Shown one piece after another: positions 21,236-32,066 of a stretch of 64,000 nt of DNA. The position numbers were made by a program, and so were the translations under genes. The stretch's first letter is position 1; every line of letters begins with the position of its first letter. This DNA is from Lota lota (taxonomy: Eukaryota; Chordata; Actinopteri; Gadiformes; Lotidae). Below the pieces are notes generated by a model, which was given only the letters and a program-made list of their open reading frames with translations, was not told the DNA's origin and did not search any database. The DNA is taken from NCBI GenBank assembly GCA_026745465.1, contig JACYXH010000114.1, positions 787,407 through 851,406 of the forward strand, written 5' to 3'.

Positions 21236-21430
21236 TAGGTAAGATTTGAGAATTGTAAAGAAGATAGATAGCAGAAATTTAGAAACGAAACAACTAAAAA
21301 AAGATCCCCACCCTATCTGCCCCTTTCCTACTATCTCCACCATTGAGAAATGTTGAATTTCACACACATGGGATTGACAAGCAGGATTGTTTTCCCGAGC
21401 CAATAAGGGAAAATATGCCCTGACGGTGAG
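21236..21430 (+). repeat. Dispersed repeat, copy 2
   Basis: Related to 19815-19980. It ends against the (GA)n tract. Confidence 0.5.

Positions 21431-21432
<2 letters not shown>

Positions 21433-21517
<85 letters not shown>
21433..21517 (+). repeat. (GA)n microsatellite
   Basis: About 42 pure units. Confidence 0.98.
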
Positions 21518-21519
<2 letters not shown>

Positions 21520-21617
21520 TTCTTGTTCTTTCTGCTGCTGTTTTATTCCAATGTGGGGAAACCCTCACGTCTGCCTTCTGAACTTTTCAACACAGTGCCA
21601 AACTTTACATGCGCCCC

Positions 21618-21667
21618 ACCTCCACCACCACCACCACCACCACCACCACCACCACCACCACCACCAC
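21618..21667 (+). repeat. (CCA)n microsatellite
   Basis: About 16 units. It would read as poly-proline in one frame but lies in no gene. Confidence 0.95.
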
Positions 21668-21778
21668 CCCTAAGTAACTTGACACACATATGGAATAACA
21701 CTCACTTGGCTTGAGCCCCAGCACTAATACTATCACTCCCCCCCCCACCCACATCCAAACCCCCCTGACCAAGGCTCA

Positions 21779-21815
<37 letters not shown>

Positions 21816-21842
21816 TCACACACACTCACATACACACACACA
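21779..21842 (+). repeat. (CA)n-rich microsatellite
   Basis: CA units are interrupted by CT and CTCA. Confidence 0.9.
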
Positions 21843-24800
21843 CTTACATGATGCATATTGTGTTGATACATTGAACATCATGTACATTTTAAGGAGGGTA
21901 TGAGCTTATGGCCATGACCTTAAACATATAACACATCCGTATACACACACACATAACCATCAGCATCCCCCTCTCACCCTCTCTTCTTGTAGAGAGCTTT
22001 GCTTTAGGAAACACGTGGCAGTGGAGTAATTGGGTTAAAACTGCAGCAGAAGTCAAATGGGTTGGTCTGGATTAGTAGGAGAATGGCTCCATTTACACTT
22101 GCCTCACTGCCCTTCTGCCGCCACAGCTGGGGCTGCTGTGCTCCATTCAGGCTGTCCGCTTTATTTGGAATGTTACTGTTGTGGCCTGGCAGACGTCCGG
22201 ATGAGAAAGCGGAACAGTATCGCAGTGTGAATGTACTGACCTACAGTGGCTAGGGGCTAGGGTTCAGTTAAAGGAGCGTTCCACTGCCACTGCCGAGTTT
22301 TTGTTAACTCCACAGCAAGATCACAGTCTCCTAAATTGGCAAAATGTACCATAAAACCAAACAAAAAGGCTCAGAATAATTTACAAACACGAGTTTCTAG
22401 TTGTGGATGTGTCGGTGGGAGAGCCATGCGGATTGTAGAGACAGATATTTCTAAGTTCTGATCTAAGTTTATATATTTTGTATATTTTGTATTTTATAGT
22501 TCTCAACATGTGGATAACAACATGCCATCTCATTGTTCTGTTTGTGCAGGATATGGAGTTGCTTAAGTGGCCGGCATTACATGTCACATTGTTGCCATAT
22601 CAGCACTAGTTATGTATAGAAAGATTAGAAAGAAAAGAAAACCCAACATGGCATTGACACTCTTATATAATAAACACACTCACAGACCTTCAGTCTGAAT
22701 TCTTATAGCACATCCATGGTTAGTAATAGTTTATAATGGGTTTATAATAAAGGGTTTGTATCCTAGCATGGACTGGTTTGTATCATCTTCTGTAACTGCT
22801 GCAGACATTGTAATCCTCATCTTCACAGTATATATGGCAAACCGTTTTAGTTGTATTCTTCACAAGCCTGTGGTCCAGTTTTGCTAATACTATCAAAGTA
22901 AACACTGAAAAGTGTGTATGGATCATGTTAGTGGTGTTTGTGAGGTTGCCAGGTCGGAGCCTGGGACAAAACAATCAGTATATATTAATTTCCTGTTTTT
23001 TTCTTTCTGCATCCTCATAATACTTCTGATTGGAGGAGAACACACATTGTCTGCTGCCAATTTTGCAGCAAACAACCTCAAGTCCTCTGACTGTTTATCT
23101 CCATGGTAACAATGGCTGTGGTACAAGCCAAGGTTCAACACGATTGGTTTCCTCCTCCCATTCAACTTCCTTATTGAAATGTTCTCCGACCAATCAAAAT
23201 GTGTCTGTACCCCTTCACAACCTTTCTGTTTATTCTTCATCACCAATTGGAAAGGGCAGTAGCCCTAAGTGTCTCCATCGCTGAGCAAGAACCAGAGGGT
23301 TCAAGGTCCATGGACGTTATTAAACCTAACATTCCTGCTCTATTATGTCACATTCATTTAGTGGCCATTTGCCAGATTAAACTCAAGTTAAATCTCAAGC
23401 ATTCAAGGTTGTATGGTTGTGCAGGGGACAATGCAGGCCCTTATCTCGAAACAAAGGCCCCTAGAGGGGAAGCATTGAGTCAAGGAAATTCCTCAAGGTG
23501 TTTTATCAAACGGAATGAAGTGGCTGACAAAAGGCGGAGAAAAAATAATAACCTTGCACATAAAAGATCTGCTGGGTGTGTCAATAAATGTGACTAAGTT
23601 TGTTCTGGCCAGTAAGACATGCTTTCCAACGTGTGGGTGTGTGTGTGACTGCATGCATGCGTATGCATGTCTGTGTTTAAATGCCTTCCTTTGAGTTTTT
23701 TAGGGTATGGGCTTAACATCCCTCATGTTAAGCAGATACTTAGCTTTTGTTACATGTTTTTACATGCACCTGCAAAGTGCTATTATTATTTCTTCCTGAT
23801 GACTAGTGTTTTGCTACTGCGAGTTTATGCCTCCATCACCCATGTCAGCAATTGAATGTAACTGATTAGCTAAGCATTTGCACCCGTTTGACAAATTGAA
23901 TGATGCTGGGCCATCTCTGCTTTCATGTTCAAACAGACAAAGGGCTGGATCTGATTATGTCACCAATGTTTCACAACACCAACCACTGGGAGGATTAAAC
24001 ATCCCCAGTGGGTCTGCAGTCACCGGGTAGGGGGCTTTACAGATGACACTCAAACACAAGTCCATGTAGCCTTTACACGTATGGTGTTGTGCATAAATTA
24101 GGGTGCACACACACATACGTAGAAACTTGATATGTAATTAACATGAACTTCACAGTGGGTGTGCAAATGCCCATACCCAAAAACACTCCAGAGGGGGGGG
24201 TACTGGCACTGCTGTGTCAGAGGATTTGGTGGAACAACACAATAACCTGGCCCTGTTGTAACAATATAGAATGAAGACACTGAATACATATTGGAAAAAA
24301 GTGGTTCAAGCAGGCAAGAGAGACAAAGGATTTGGTGAAAATAGTTTACAGGTTTATTATGTAATACAATTTACACAATAAATTGACAGTGAGAAAAACC
24401 AAAGTGGACTATAATTACTGAAACATCGAACCACCAGAGCCCTCACAGAAATCACTTGGTGGCTAGCAGTCACCCTGCGACTCCTAGCCTCCTGTGAGGA
24501 ATGACCTGATCGGATGTTTTTCAGTCTGATAAGGGATGTTTGAAATTGCAGGAGGGCCAACTGAACTGAAAGCATGGCATCCACCTCACAGTGACAGCCA
24601 TTATTTAGTTACTGTACAGCATTCACAATATGCTATTTGAATATGCTCCCATAGCAGCCACCGCACTTGCTACTGTGCATGGGCAGACGTTGGTGCGCTC
24701 CTCAGGTGTTCGGTTAGTCATGTCATGTTGGTCGGGGACTTACCATTACGTTATAATAAATACCATACTGTCGCAAAGTCTTCCCTCCGTACATGGTCAT

Positions 24801-25028
24801 TCAACAGTTACACCTTTCTCGAATAAATGAATACGTTGCTCCCACAGTGTCCCTATGTTTTTTTTTCAAACCTTTAAGCCGCATTTTGCTATTGGCAAGC
24901 CAATAACTAAAATTGTATTTAAGAACAAGTAGACTTATAAATTACTGTGTCTCAGTTAATAACTTAATCCTCTATACATGTATGAAGTTGGAAAATGCCT
25001 TTGTGATTTCAACACTGTTATGTAAGAG
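21843..25028. other. Gene-free stretch
   Basis: Both strands were scanned for known motifs and none were found. Open frames such as 23199-23597 (+) show nothing recognisable. Confidence 0.4.
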
Positions 25029-25036
25029 GGTGGGAG
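25029..25036 (+). repeat. Left 8-bp target-site duplication of hAT element
   Basis: ggtgggag, identical to 28997-29004. Confidence 0.9.
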
Positions 25037-25311
25037 CAGGGCCGGCTCTAGCCATTTTGGTGCCCTAATTGAGATTAGGATTCACCACCACACGCTGAAG
25101 CCCCCACCAGTACTGCCTCATCACCATCCACTCATTCTACAGTATAAATATATGGACAAAAAACATCAGACACCCCAATGGTTTAAGACAAAAATATATT
25201 TGTCAATTTTTATAAATCAAGAATTCTTCTCAAACAAACACTATTATTACAAATACGTTAAGCATTATTAAACAACAAGGAGCATAAGAGAAAACGGTAA
25301 GAAGGAAATAC

Positions 25312-25834
25312 TGTCAAGATTTGTCTAGTGCAGGAACCCAAAAGCAGACCAGGACGAGGTAAGTAGGAATTTACAAGGTGAGTATTTATTTGGAAACTGA
25401 ATTTCGAATGTTGGTCGGGAGTGGGTGAGGCTGGAAGGCTGGAGGTCTTTGTGCTGATCAAACAATGCTGCAGTGAAGTAGACAGACAGGCAGGTGTGAG
25501 TGACAATCCAGGTGAGTAACTGTAGACAGAGGAGTAGGCGGCAGATTAGCGACAGGCAAACGGAGACAAAAACAGCAACTACTTTGCAAAAACTTGAAGC
25601 TTTACACGAGAGCTAACATACTGGTTACGCTAACGATCCGGCAGGGAATGGATGTCTGGTCATGGCTTAAATAGTGCAGAGGTGAAGATCAGGACAAGGT
25701 GTGCAGATTGCAGCAGGTGAACGTAGTTAGAGAATCAGCCGGGATGTGTTCAGGAAACTCAGGAAATTTGGACTTCAGGTAGAGAAATAAACGAAACAAT
25801 GGCAAAACAGGCTCAAGGTGCTGGATTCATGACA
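25312..25834 (-). mobile_element. Solo LTR nested in the hAT element
   Basis: It runs from TGTCAAGATT to TTCATGACA and is flanked by the identical 5-bp sequence aatac (25307-25311 and 25835-25839). A TG...CA unit with a 5-bp duplication and no internal region is a solo LTR. An AATAAA lies on the minus strand near 25385, about 75 bases before that strand's end, so the LTR points to the left. Its minus-strand end (ctgcttttgggttcctgcac) resembles that of 30250-30701. Confidence 0.85.
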
Positions 25835-27317
25835 AATACAACTTTTTCACGTTTTTCAATCAAAATTAAAGGGTAATTAAGAAGCAAAATGGTTGCATGA
25901 AATAGAGACCTGATTTATGCATGTTGGATGGTAGGGTGTAGGTCTGGGAAGAACTTCAGCTCACAATCTTGCAAGCGAGCAGCTGGGTAAGGCGCCACGA
26001 GATGGAGCATTTGCTGAGGCTTTGTGAGTCACCTTTTGTAGGGCTGGAACCCCCAAATTGAGAATCATACATGTCCTTTGAGACCCTCCTTGATATAAAA
26101 GAGACCCCAGGTCTATAGCTCACTTGTTTGTGTCCTTGGCCCCTAAGTCACCTACTCATTGCATCACTTCCTGTAGGGCAAACAAAATAACAGCAAGTCA
26201 CGTTGATTACAAAAGTTATTTATTAATAAAAATTGAACTGTGTTAACTGCGGTTAGCCTTGCACCTTAGAATATTTTTATATTTTCTTGCCAGCGGAACC
26301 TAGTTTACGCCAAAAATGAAACCATTTACGGCAGCTCAGCTGCCACACATAAAATCGTTATGGCAACGAGTGGTGTGGTTTGGAGTAAAAGCCGGCTAAA
26401 TCATTTATCTTTAGATTAGTAAATGACTGAAGTGCACTATTGGAGATAAATCCTCATCTAGGTTTGTGTAAATTAACCTTTATATAGAACTCAAACTCAT
26501 AAGCAACGTGAACTGTGCTAACATTGTGTTCATTAACGTTCCTCATCACAGCGTCCCGATCTATAACAGGAACCAAGAATCAATCATGTCGGGGTTCTTT
26601 CAGAATATTGTGTTCATATTACATGTTCATGTATTAAATACAGGATATATGCGTGCATGTTACAGAAAATGAAATAATGGCTAACATTAAACAAGTGCAT
26701 ATGGATATATACGATAACTGGGGGGTGGGGGGGATTCCAAACAAAAATGTAGCTCATGGTTCCACATGTTTGAAATATGCGTTGTGTAAAATATATAATT
26801 TTGTTTATTTCTTTCACTGAATATAGCCTACCCTGATTATATTCCCTCAAAATCCCAAAGGAGCATGAAAAACACTACGAGCAGTTGAACTAACTAACTA
26901 AACATCATATACAATCACTGAACTAATATTATGACAATGAAAGGCACATTTCTTGTGAGAAATGTTATCGAAACCCATTTTAAAGCCGAATCTATATCAA
27001 AATATTGTATTTTCCACTGAGAATAAAAGCCATGCCTGCATATTTTTGTGCGCAGGCTCGTGTTGCTAGAAATTCGTAGGAATCTTACGAAACATCGTGT
27101 ATAACTTTTCGTACGATATCATATGAACCGTTGTATGAGGATACGTTGATTGAAAAGGTGCTATGTTCAATAGTCCAGATCAGATGTCTCTTCTCCAGCA
27201 GCTCAGGGCTTTGGCAGATATTTCCTGAGTGCAGCTGGACAGTTAAAGAGTAGATAGTTAGCCCATTACAAGCAAAAACATGTAGCCACTGCTGTCTACA
27301 CCAAAACGGCATTTAAA

Positions 27318-27319
27318 TA
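27318..27319 (+). repeat. Left TA target duplication of Tc1-like element
   Basis: TA directly before the terminal repeat, matched by TA at 28568-28569. Confidence 0.85.
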
Positions 27320-28567
27320 CACTATATTGCCAAAATAATTGGGACACTCCTCCGAATCATTGAATTCAGGTGTTCCAAACACTTCCATGGCCACAGGTGT
27401 ATAAAATCAAGCACCTAGGCATGCAGACTGCTTCTACAAACATTTGTGAAAGAATGGGTCGCTCTCAGGAGCTCAGTGAATTCAAGCGTGGTACCGTGAT
27501 AGGTTGCCACCTGTGCAATAAGTCCATTTGTGAAATTTCCTCACTACTAAATATTCCACGGTCCACTGTTAGTGGTATTATAACAAGGTGGAAGCAATTG
27601 GGAACAATAGAAACTCAGCCACGAAGTGGTAGGCCACGTAAAATCACAGAGCGGGGTCAACACATGCTGAGGCGCACAGTGCACAGAAGTCGCCAACTTT
27701 CTGCAGAGGCAATAGCTACAGACCTCCAAACTTCGTGTGGCCTTCAGATTAGCTCAAGAACGGTGCGTAGAGAGCTTCATGGAATGGGTTTCCATGGCCG
27801 AGCAGCTGCATCCAAGCCTTACATCACCAAGTGCAATGCAAAGCGTCGGATGCAGTGGTGTAAAGCACACCACCACTGGACACTAGAACAGTGGAGACGT
27901 GTTCTCTGGAGTGACGAATCACGCTTCTTTGTCTGGCAATCTGATGGATTAGTCTGGGTTTGGCGGTTGCCAGGAGAACGGTACTTGCCTGACTGCATTG
28001 TGCCAAGTGTAAAGTTTGGTGGAGGGGGGATTATGGTGTGGGGTTGTTTTTCAAGGGTTGGGCTTGGCCCCTTAGTTCCAGTGAAAGGAACTATTAATGC
28101 TTCAGCATACCAAGACATTTTGGACAGTTTCATGCTCCCAACTTTGTGGGAACAGTTTGGGGATGGCCCTTTCCTGTTTCAACATGACTGCGCACCAGTG
28201 CACAAAGCAAGGTCCATAAAGACATGGATGAGCGAGTTTGGTGTGGAGGAACTTGACTGGCCTGCGCAGAGTCCTGACCTCAACCTGATAGAACACCTTT
28301 GGGATGAATTAGAGCGGAGACTGCGAGCCAGGCCTTCTCGTCCAACATCTGTGCCTGACCTCACAAATGCGCTTCAAGAAGAATGGTCAAAAATTCCCAT
28401 AAACACACTGCTCAGCCTTGTGGAAAGCAGTCCCAGAAGAGTTGAAGCTGTTATAGCTGCAAAGTGTGGGCAGACTCCATATTAAACCCTACGGATTAAG
28501 AATAGGATGTCATTAACCTTCATGTGCAGGTAAAAGCAGGTGTCCCAAAACGTATGGCAATATAGTG
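27320..28567 (+). mobile_element. Complete Tc1-like DNA transposon
   Basis: The element is 1248 bp with terminal inverted repeats (outer 13 bases cactatattgcca perfect, then gggacac again matching about eight bases further in). TA lies on both sides. Its single gene (27454-28485) is open over the full length. It sits inside the hAT-type element, so it inserted later. Short terminal repeats and a central transposase put it in the Tc1/mariner superfamily. Confidence 0.95.
27454..28485 (+). CDS. Tc1-like transposase, intact DD34E
   Basis: This nuclear enzyme would bind the terminal repeats and cut and rejoin the element at TA sites. An open frame starts at 27370, but I chose the ATG at 27454 ([13 protein letters not shown]) because Tc1 transposases start here and are about 340 residues long. 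This gives 343 residues. Residues 1-110 form the paired-like DNA-binding region with two helix-turn-helix units and a GRPR motif (59-62) between them. The catalytic triad is present: D154 (WSDESRF), D245 (QHDCAPVH) and E280 (LIEHLW), with exactly 34 residues between the last two. There is no internal stop or frameshift, which suggests recent insertion. Activity cannot be judged from sequence alone. Confidence 0.95.
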   Translation: MGRSQELSEFKRGTVIGCHLCNKSICEISSLLNIPRSTVSGIITRWKQLGTIETQPRSGRPRKITERGQHMLRRTVHRSRQLSAEAIATDLQTSCGLQISSRTVRRELHGMGFHGRAAASKPYITKCNAKRRMQWCKAHHHWTLEQWRRVLWSDESRFFVWQSDGLVWVWRLPGERYLPDCIVPSVKFGGGGIMVWGCFSRVGLGPLVPVKGTINASAYQDILDSFMLPTLWEQFGDGPFLFQHDCAPVHKARSIKTWMSEFGVEELDWPAQSPDLNLIEHLWDELERRLRARPSRPTSVPDLTNALQEEWSKIPINTLLSLVESSPRRVEAVIAAKCGQTPY

Positions 28568-28569
28568 TA
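28568..28569 (+). repeat. Right TA target duplication of Tc1-like element
   Basis: TA directly after the right terminal repeat. Confidence 0.85.
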
Positions 28570-28996
28570 TTAACATAAGATGACATACCTCTATATCAGG
28601 CTTTCCTTTCCTCCTCCTCTTTTCTCTGTTTTCTAAATTGCGTCCCGGAAGGCCTGGACCATTTCATTGTGGAAAACTTTGTGAACTCTGTGATCAGTCA
28701 GTCAGTCAGTCAGCAATGGCTGGCACTTCTTACGTATCTGACTTGTTGTGATGCGCATCAAACAGTAACCCCTCCCCCCACGTTCAGGGCGCATAGTACT
28801 AGTGCACCTGGCCAGGGCAGATAAAACATTGTGAGGAAGTGGTGTAAAGTGTATTTCTTTCTTGCTTTCTTGCTTTATTTGTTCATTTGTCACCTGACGG
28901 CATACATCTTTTAAATTGTTTTCCTTTGAGGGCAACTAGCGCCCACCAGAAGGTAGCATGCCCTAGGCAACCGCCTATGGCCTATAGCCGGCCCTG

Positions 28997-29004
28997 GGTG
29001 GGAG
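28997..29004 (+). repeat. Right 8-bp target-site duplication of hAT element
   Basis: ggtgggag, identical to 25029-25036. Confidence 0.9.
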
Positions 29005-29208
29005 GCTTGGTACTTGACATTAATACCTACGTTTATCGGTGCACAGGCCTTTTTGGGGACAGGCGCTCAAGCGCAAAGAAAGGGCACCCCTCTCCTAATT
29101 ATTAATAAGAAATAAAGTTATTAATTGTAATCGCACACACATGCAGATGTTTAACACTCAACAGATGTCTACAAAGCCATCAATTTACACAGAGACAATC
29201 GTCTTTAG

Positions 29209-29241
29209 TATTCACTATTTCTGCATCAGAAATAGTGAATA
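29209..29241. repeat. Perfect hairpin, 15-bp stem
   Basis: tattcactatttctg, then a 3-base loop, then its exact reverse complement. It ends eight bases before LTR-like copy B. Confidence 0.95.
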
Positions 29242-29248
29242 GAGGCTA

Positions 29249-29551
29249 TGTGGGAGTGTGTGTGGATGGTGGCTGGTTTAAGCAGCCTCACCTGGCCCGA
29301 GTCAGACTGATTGGACTCTGGGGCTGCACACCTGTTGCACATTGAGCAATCAGTGTGCACAGGTTAAACCAGCCACCACCACACACACTCAGAGAGAGCT
29401 CTCCGGCATGGCAGCATGGAGCGCCATCTGCATGCTTCATTCCATTCAACCTTCACAATAAACCGGTTCAACATCACCACCCTGTGTCCATTGGTTTGGA
29501 GGAGCCCGAGGAAAGCCACCTAGGTGGCGTGTAGTAGTGGACATTGCTACA
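29249..29551 (+). mobile_element. LTR-like repeat, copy B
   Basis: This 303-bp unit runs from TGTGGGAG to GCTACA and has AATAAA near 29459, which is LTR-like. It is the reverse complement of copies A (1-273) and C (29575-29857). No flanking target duplication was found. The CCACCTAGGTGG palindrome occurs near its right end and again in the spacer to copy C. Confidence 0.6.
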
Positions 29552-29574
29552 CTCCACCTAGGTGGCTTTTCTCA

Positions 29575-29857
29575 CTCCACCTAGGTGACTTTCCTCGGGC
29601 TCCTCCGAACCAATGGACACAGGGTGGTGATGTTGAACCGGTTTATTGTTAAGGTTGAATGGAATGAAGCATGCAGCTGGTGCTCCATGCCGGAGAGCTC
29701 TCTCTGAGTGTGTGTGGTGGTGGTTGGTTTAACCTGTGCACACTGATTGCTCAATGTGCAACAGGTGTGCAGCCCCACCCAGCCCCAGAGTCCAATCAGT
29801 CTGACTCGGGCCAGGTGAGGCTGCTTAAACCAGCCACCATCCACACACACTCCCACA
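29575..29857 (-). mobile_element. LTR-like repeat, copy C, inverted beside copy B
   Basis: It is nearly identical to the reverse complement of copy B and to copy A. Copies B and C face each other with only about 25 bases between, so the pair forms a large inverted repeat. The end next to the spacer lacks the last 30 or so bases of copy B. Confidence 0.6.
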
Positions 29858-30249
29858 GGCAACAACAAAGAAAGGCAACAACAAAGGAAAAAAAGGCACA
29901 TTGCATGCTTTACTGGTCTATTAAATAAATAACCATTCAATATCAACAAATCTTAACACAAAATTGACTGTTCTCTGAATGAATAAAGTAATAAACCAAC
30001 CAATTTACAAAGTAAGCCCATGTTCAGTTGCAACAATTTAAGTGCGTTATTTAATCTCGGATCCAGAAGTTTGATAATGCTGTAGCCATACTTCTCTAAA
30101 GTCTGATTTGTGAGACTATCAATACTGAAGGGAAGGGAGCTCACTCATCAACACATATCATTTAATAAAACGATTTATGTGCAATTACTCAAGTTGTACT
30201 TTTAAAGGATTCAGAGTCAAATTGAACAAAATCCAAAGTAAACATTTGT
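29858..30249. other. No gene seen
   Basis: AT-rich. No recognised motif. Confidence 0.4.
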
Positions 30250-30701
30250 TGTTACGGTCAGAGCTGAAAACCCAAGTGCAGGACACAGTCAGGATACCTG
30301 AAATAAGAATAAATGAAAAGATAGGGGATGGAAATGGAATTGTAGACAGAGCCGGCGGATAACCTGATAAGCAGGAAGCCAGAACGTGGAACTGGCGAAC
30401 AAAGAAAAACGCGATTAGACAAAAATAGTGATGGCAAACTTCAGAGAAGTACTATGATACTAAGCGGCCGAGAGTTAGATTGACGTGTATAGACAACAAT
30501 TGATCTGGCGATGGGTGGATGGGAAGCCGGGGTTTAAATACATCAAGATGATGAGGTGATGAACTGCAGGTGTTTAGACTGAGCAGATGATGTGGATGAG
30601 GAACAGGATAGCTGGAGCCTGGACCACGCCCACACAACCACACACAGACAAACAGGAGAGAGAGACTGGCACCAGGCTAGGTGGAAGTGGAGGGTGTGAC
30701 A
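30250..30701 (-). mobile_element. Probable solo LTR
   Basis: It runs from TGTTACGGTC to GTGTGACA. Read on the minus strand it goes from TGTCACACCC to CCGTAACA and ends with a tgcacttgggttt motif like that of the LTR at 25312-25834. No target duplication was found, so the edges are less sure. Confidence 0.5.
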
Positions 30702-31609
30702 TACAAATATATTGGTCATTATGTAAAATCTCAATATAGGGCGAAAAACCTTTTCCTGGTTTTGAACATAGATGGAAAACAGCTTTATGATGCATAAGGG
30801 CCACCCAAACCCACATTTGGCATGTGTGCAGGCATATGATTCGCAGTCATGTAGTATTGACATGCATCCCATGAACAAGACATTTAGGGTAGTATTATAA
30901 ATAGTAGCCAATAGTATATTTGATTGTTTCAAATTCCTTCCATAGCCAGCCAACGTTCTAGTGCTGCACAATATAGCTTCAAATAACAAGAGTAGAGAAT
31001 GCAGAGCAGCCATTGGAATCAGAAATAGGTTTGTAATGTTATTTTGTTGACAGTTACAGTAGATGTCTCATATCAAAGTGCTTTATAATGTTCCACAACA
31101 AGGGTACAGCTCAGCAAAGCGCGTTCTAGACACCTCGTGCAAGGTCATCACAAATCGGAATAACTGCAAGTCAGCTCATTAGGTGTCTGTCTGCTATACT
31201 TGTATTGTCGTTTTGCATTCACTATGACTCATGACTGAGTCATGTGTTACTATCCAAGCCCACTTTAGTGGGATGTGGTGTTTATGTCAAAATTTGGAAG
31301 CAACTCAAAGCCCTCCCATTTCGACAAAGGAATTCAGAATTTATTGCACAAAAGGTTGAACAACCGCTTAGACCAAACATGCAGACATTTATACATTGCA
31401 ATCCAGAATCACTGACTCCTTTCTTTGAGAGACTGAGGGATTAGGTCATTGTTCTTCTGAGTGATCATGCTCTCATCTACGCTGTTGTAAGGAAAGCCCA
31501 GCACATCTGCCATGGCTCAAACATTATGTCATACTAACACAACTGTAATTATGCAAACCACTATCATATACAACAGACTGAGCTTTATGTGGATACTGTG
31601 TGTGACCAA

Positions 31610-31683
<74 letters not shown>

Positions 31684-32012
31684 ATGCTTTTGGTAGACTC
31701 AGCGGTGGTCCACCTGAATATTTCCCTCCCAGTGACTCAGTTGATTTAGTTGGGCAACCACACCAGGCATGAGGAAAATGAGGATGATGACGATGGGTGT
31801 TGGTTTTCAATATCAAACACAGCACCTCAACTCAAACCCTAACAAAAATAACAAAAAAAATGCAATTATGTGTAGACATATTATGATGTCATACTAACCT
31901 AAATTAGAACAAAATACCATGCAATGAAATGAAGAGAAAGGTCATGTTGAAGTTCAGCATTTCTTTTTCAGGGTATATCTTAATTTTTTTAATGCACTGT
32001 TGTACACTGTTG
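30702..32012. other. Gene-free stretch with a microsatellite
   Basis: It holds a (GT)n array at 31612-31682. No exon was recognised. Confidence 0.45.
31612..31682 (+). repeat. (GT)n microsatellite
   Basis: About 35 pure units. Confidence 0.98.
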
Positions 32013-32066
32013 TACAGTCTGTTGTACGACGACTTATAGTAATAAGTCGTCGTACAACAGACTGTA
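32013..32066. repeat. Perfect 25-bp inverted repeat, 4-base loop
   Basis: The left arm tacagtctgttgtacgacga... pairs exactly with the right arm. The left arm is preceded by two further near-copies of ctgttgtac. In RNA it would form a long stable hairpin. Confidence 0.97.

Larger units (their letters stand above)
25037..28996. mobile_element. hAT-type element with nested insertions
   Basis: The left end reads cagggccggct and the right end agccggccctg, a perfect 11-bp inverted repeat, with weaker similarity inwards. The 8 bases on either side are identical (ggtgggag), the target duplication length of hAT transposons. The element is 3960 bp. Taking out the nested solo LTR (25312-25834) and Tc1-like element (27320-28567) with their duplications leaves about 2.2 kb. 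No hAT transposase frame is visible in that remainder, so the copy is non-autonomous or decayed. Confidence 0.85.

Noticed and set aside
21176..21568. 130-residue minus-strand frame with serine-leucine repeats
   Set aside because: The repeat part is the (GA)n microsatellite read through; nothing else supports a gene.
27370..27453. Upstream ATG giving a 371-residue Tc1-like transposase
   Set aside because: The 28 extra residues lie in the region next to the terminal repeat and do not match the family, whose proteins start at MGR/MGK and are about 340 residues long.
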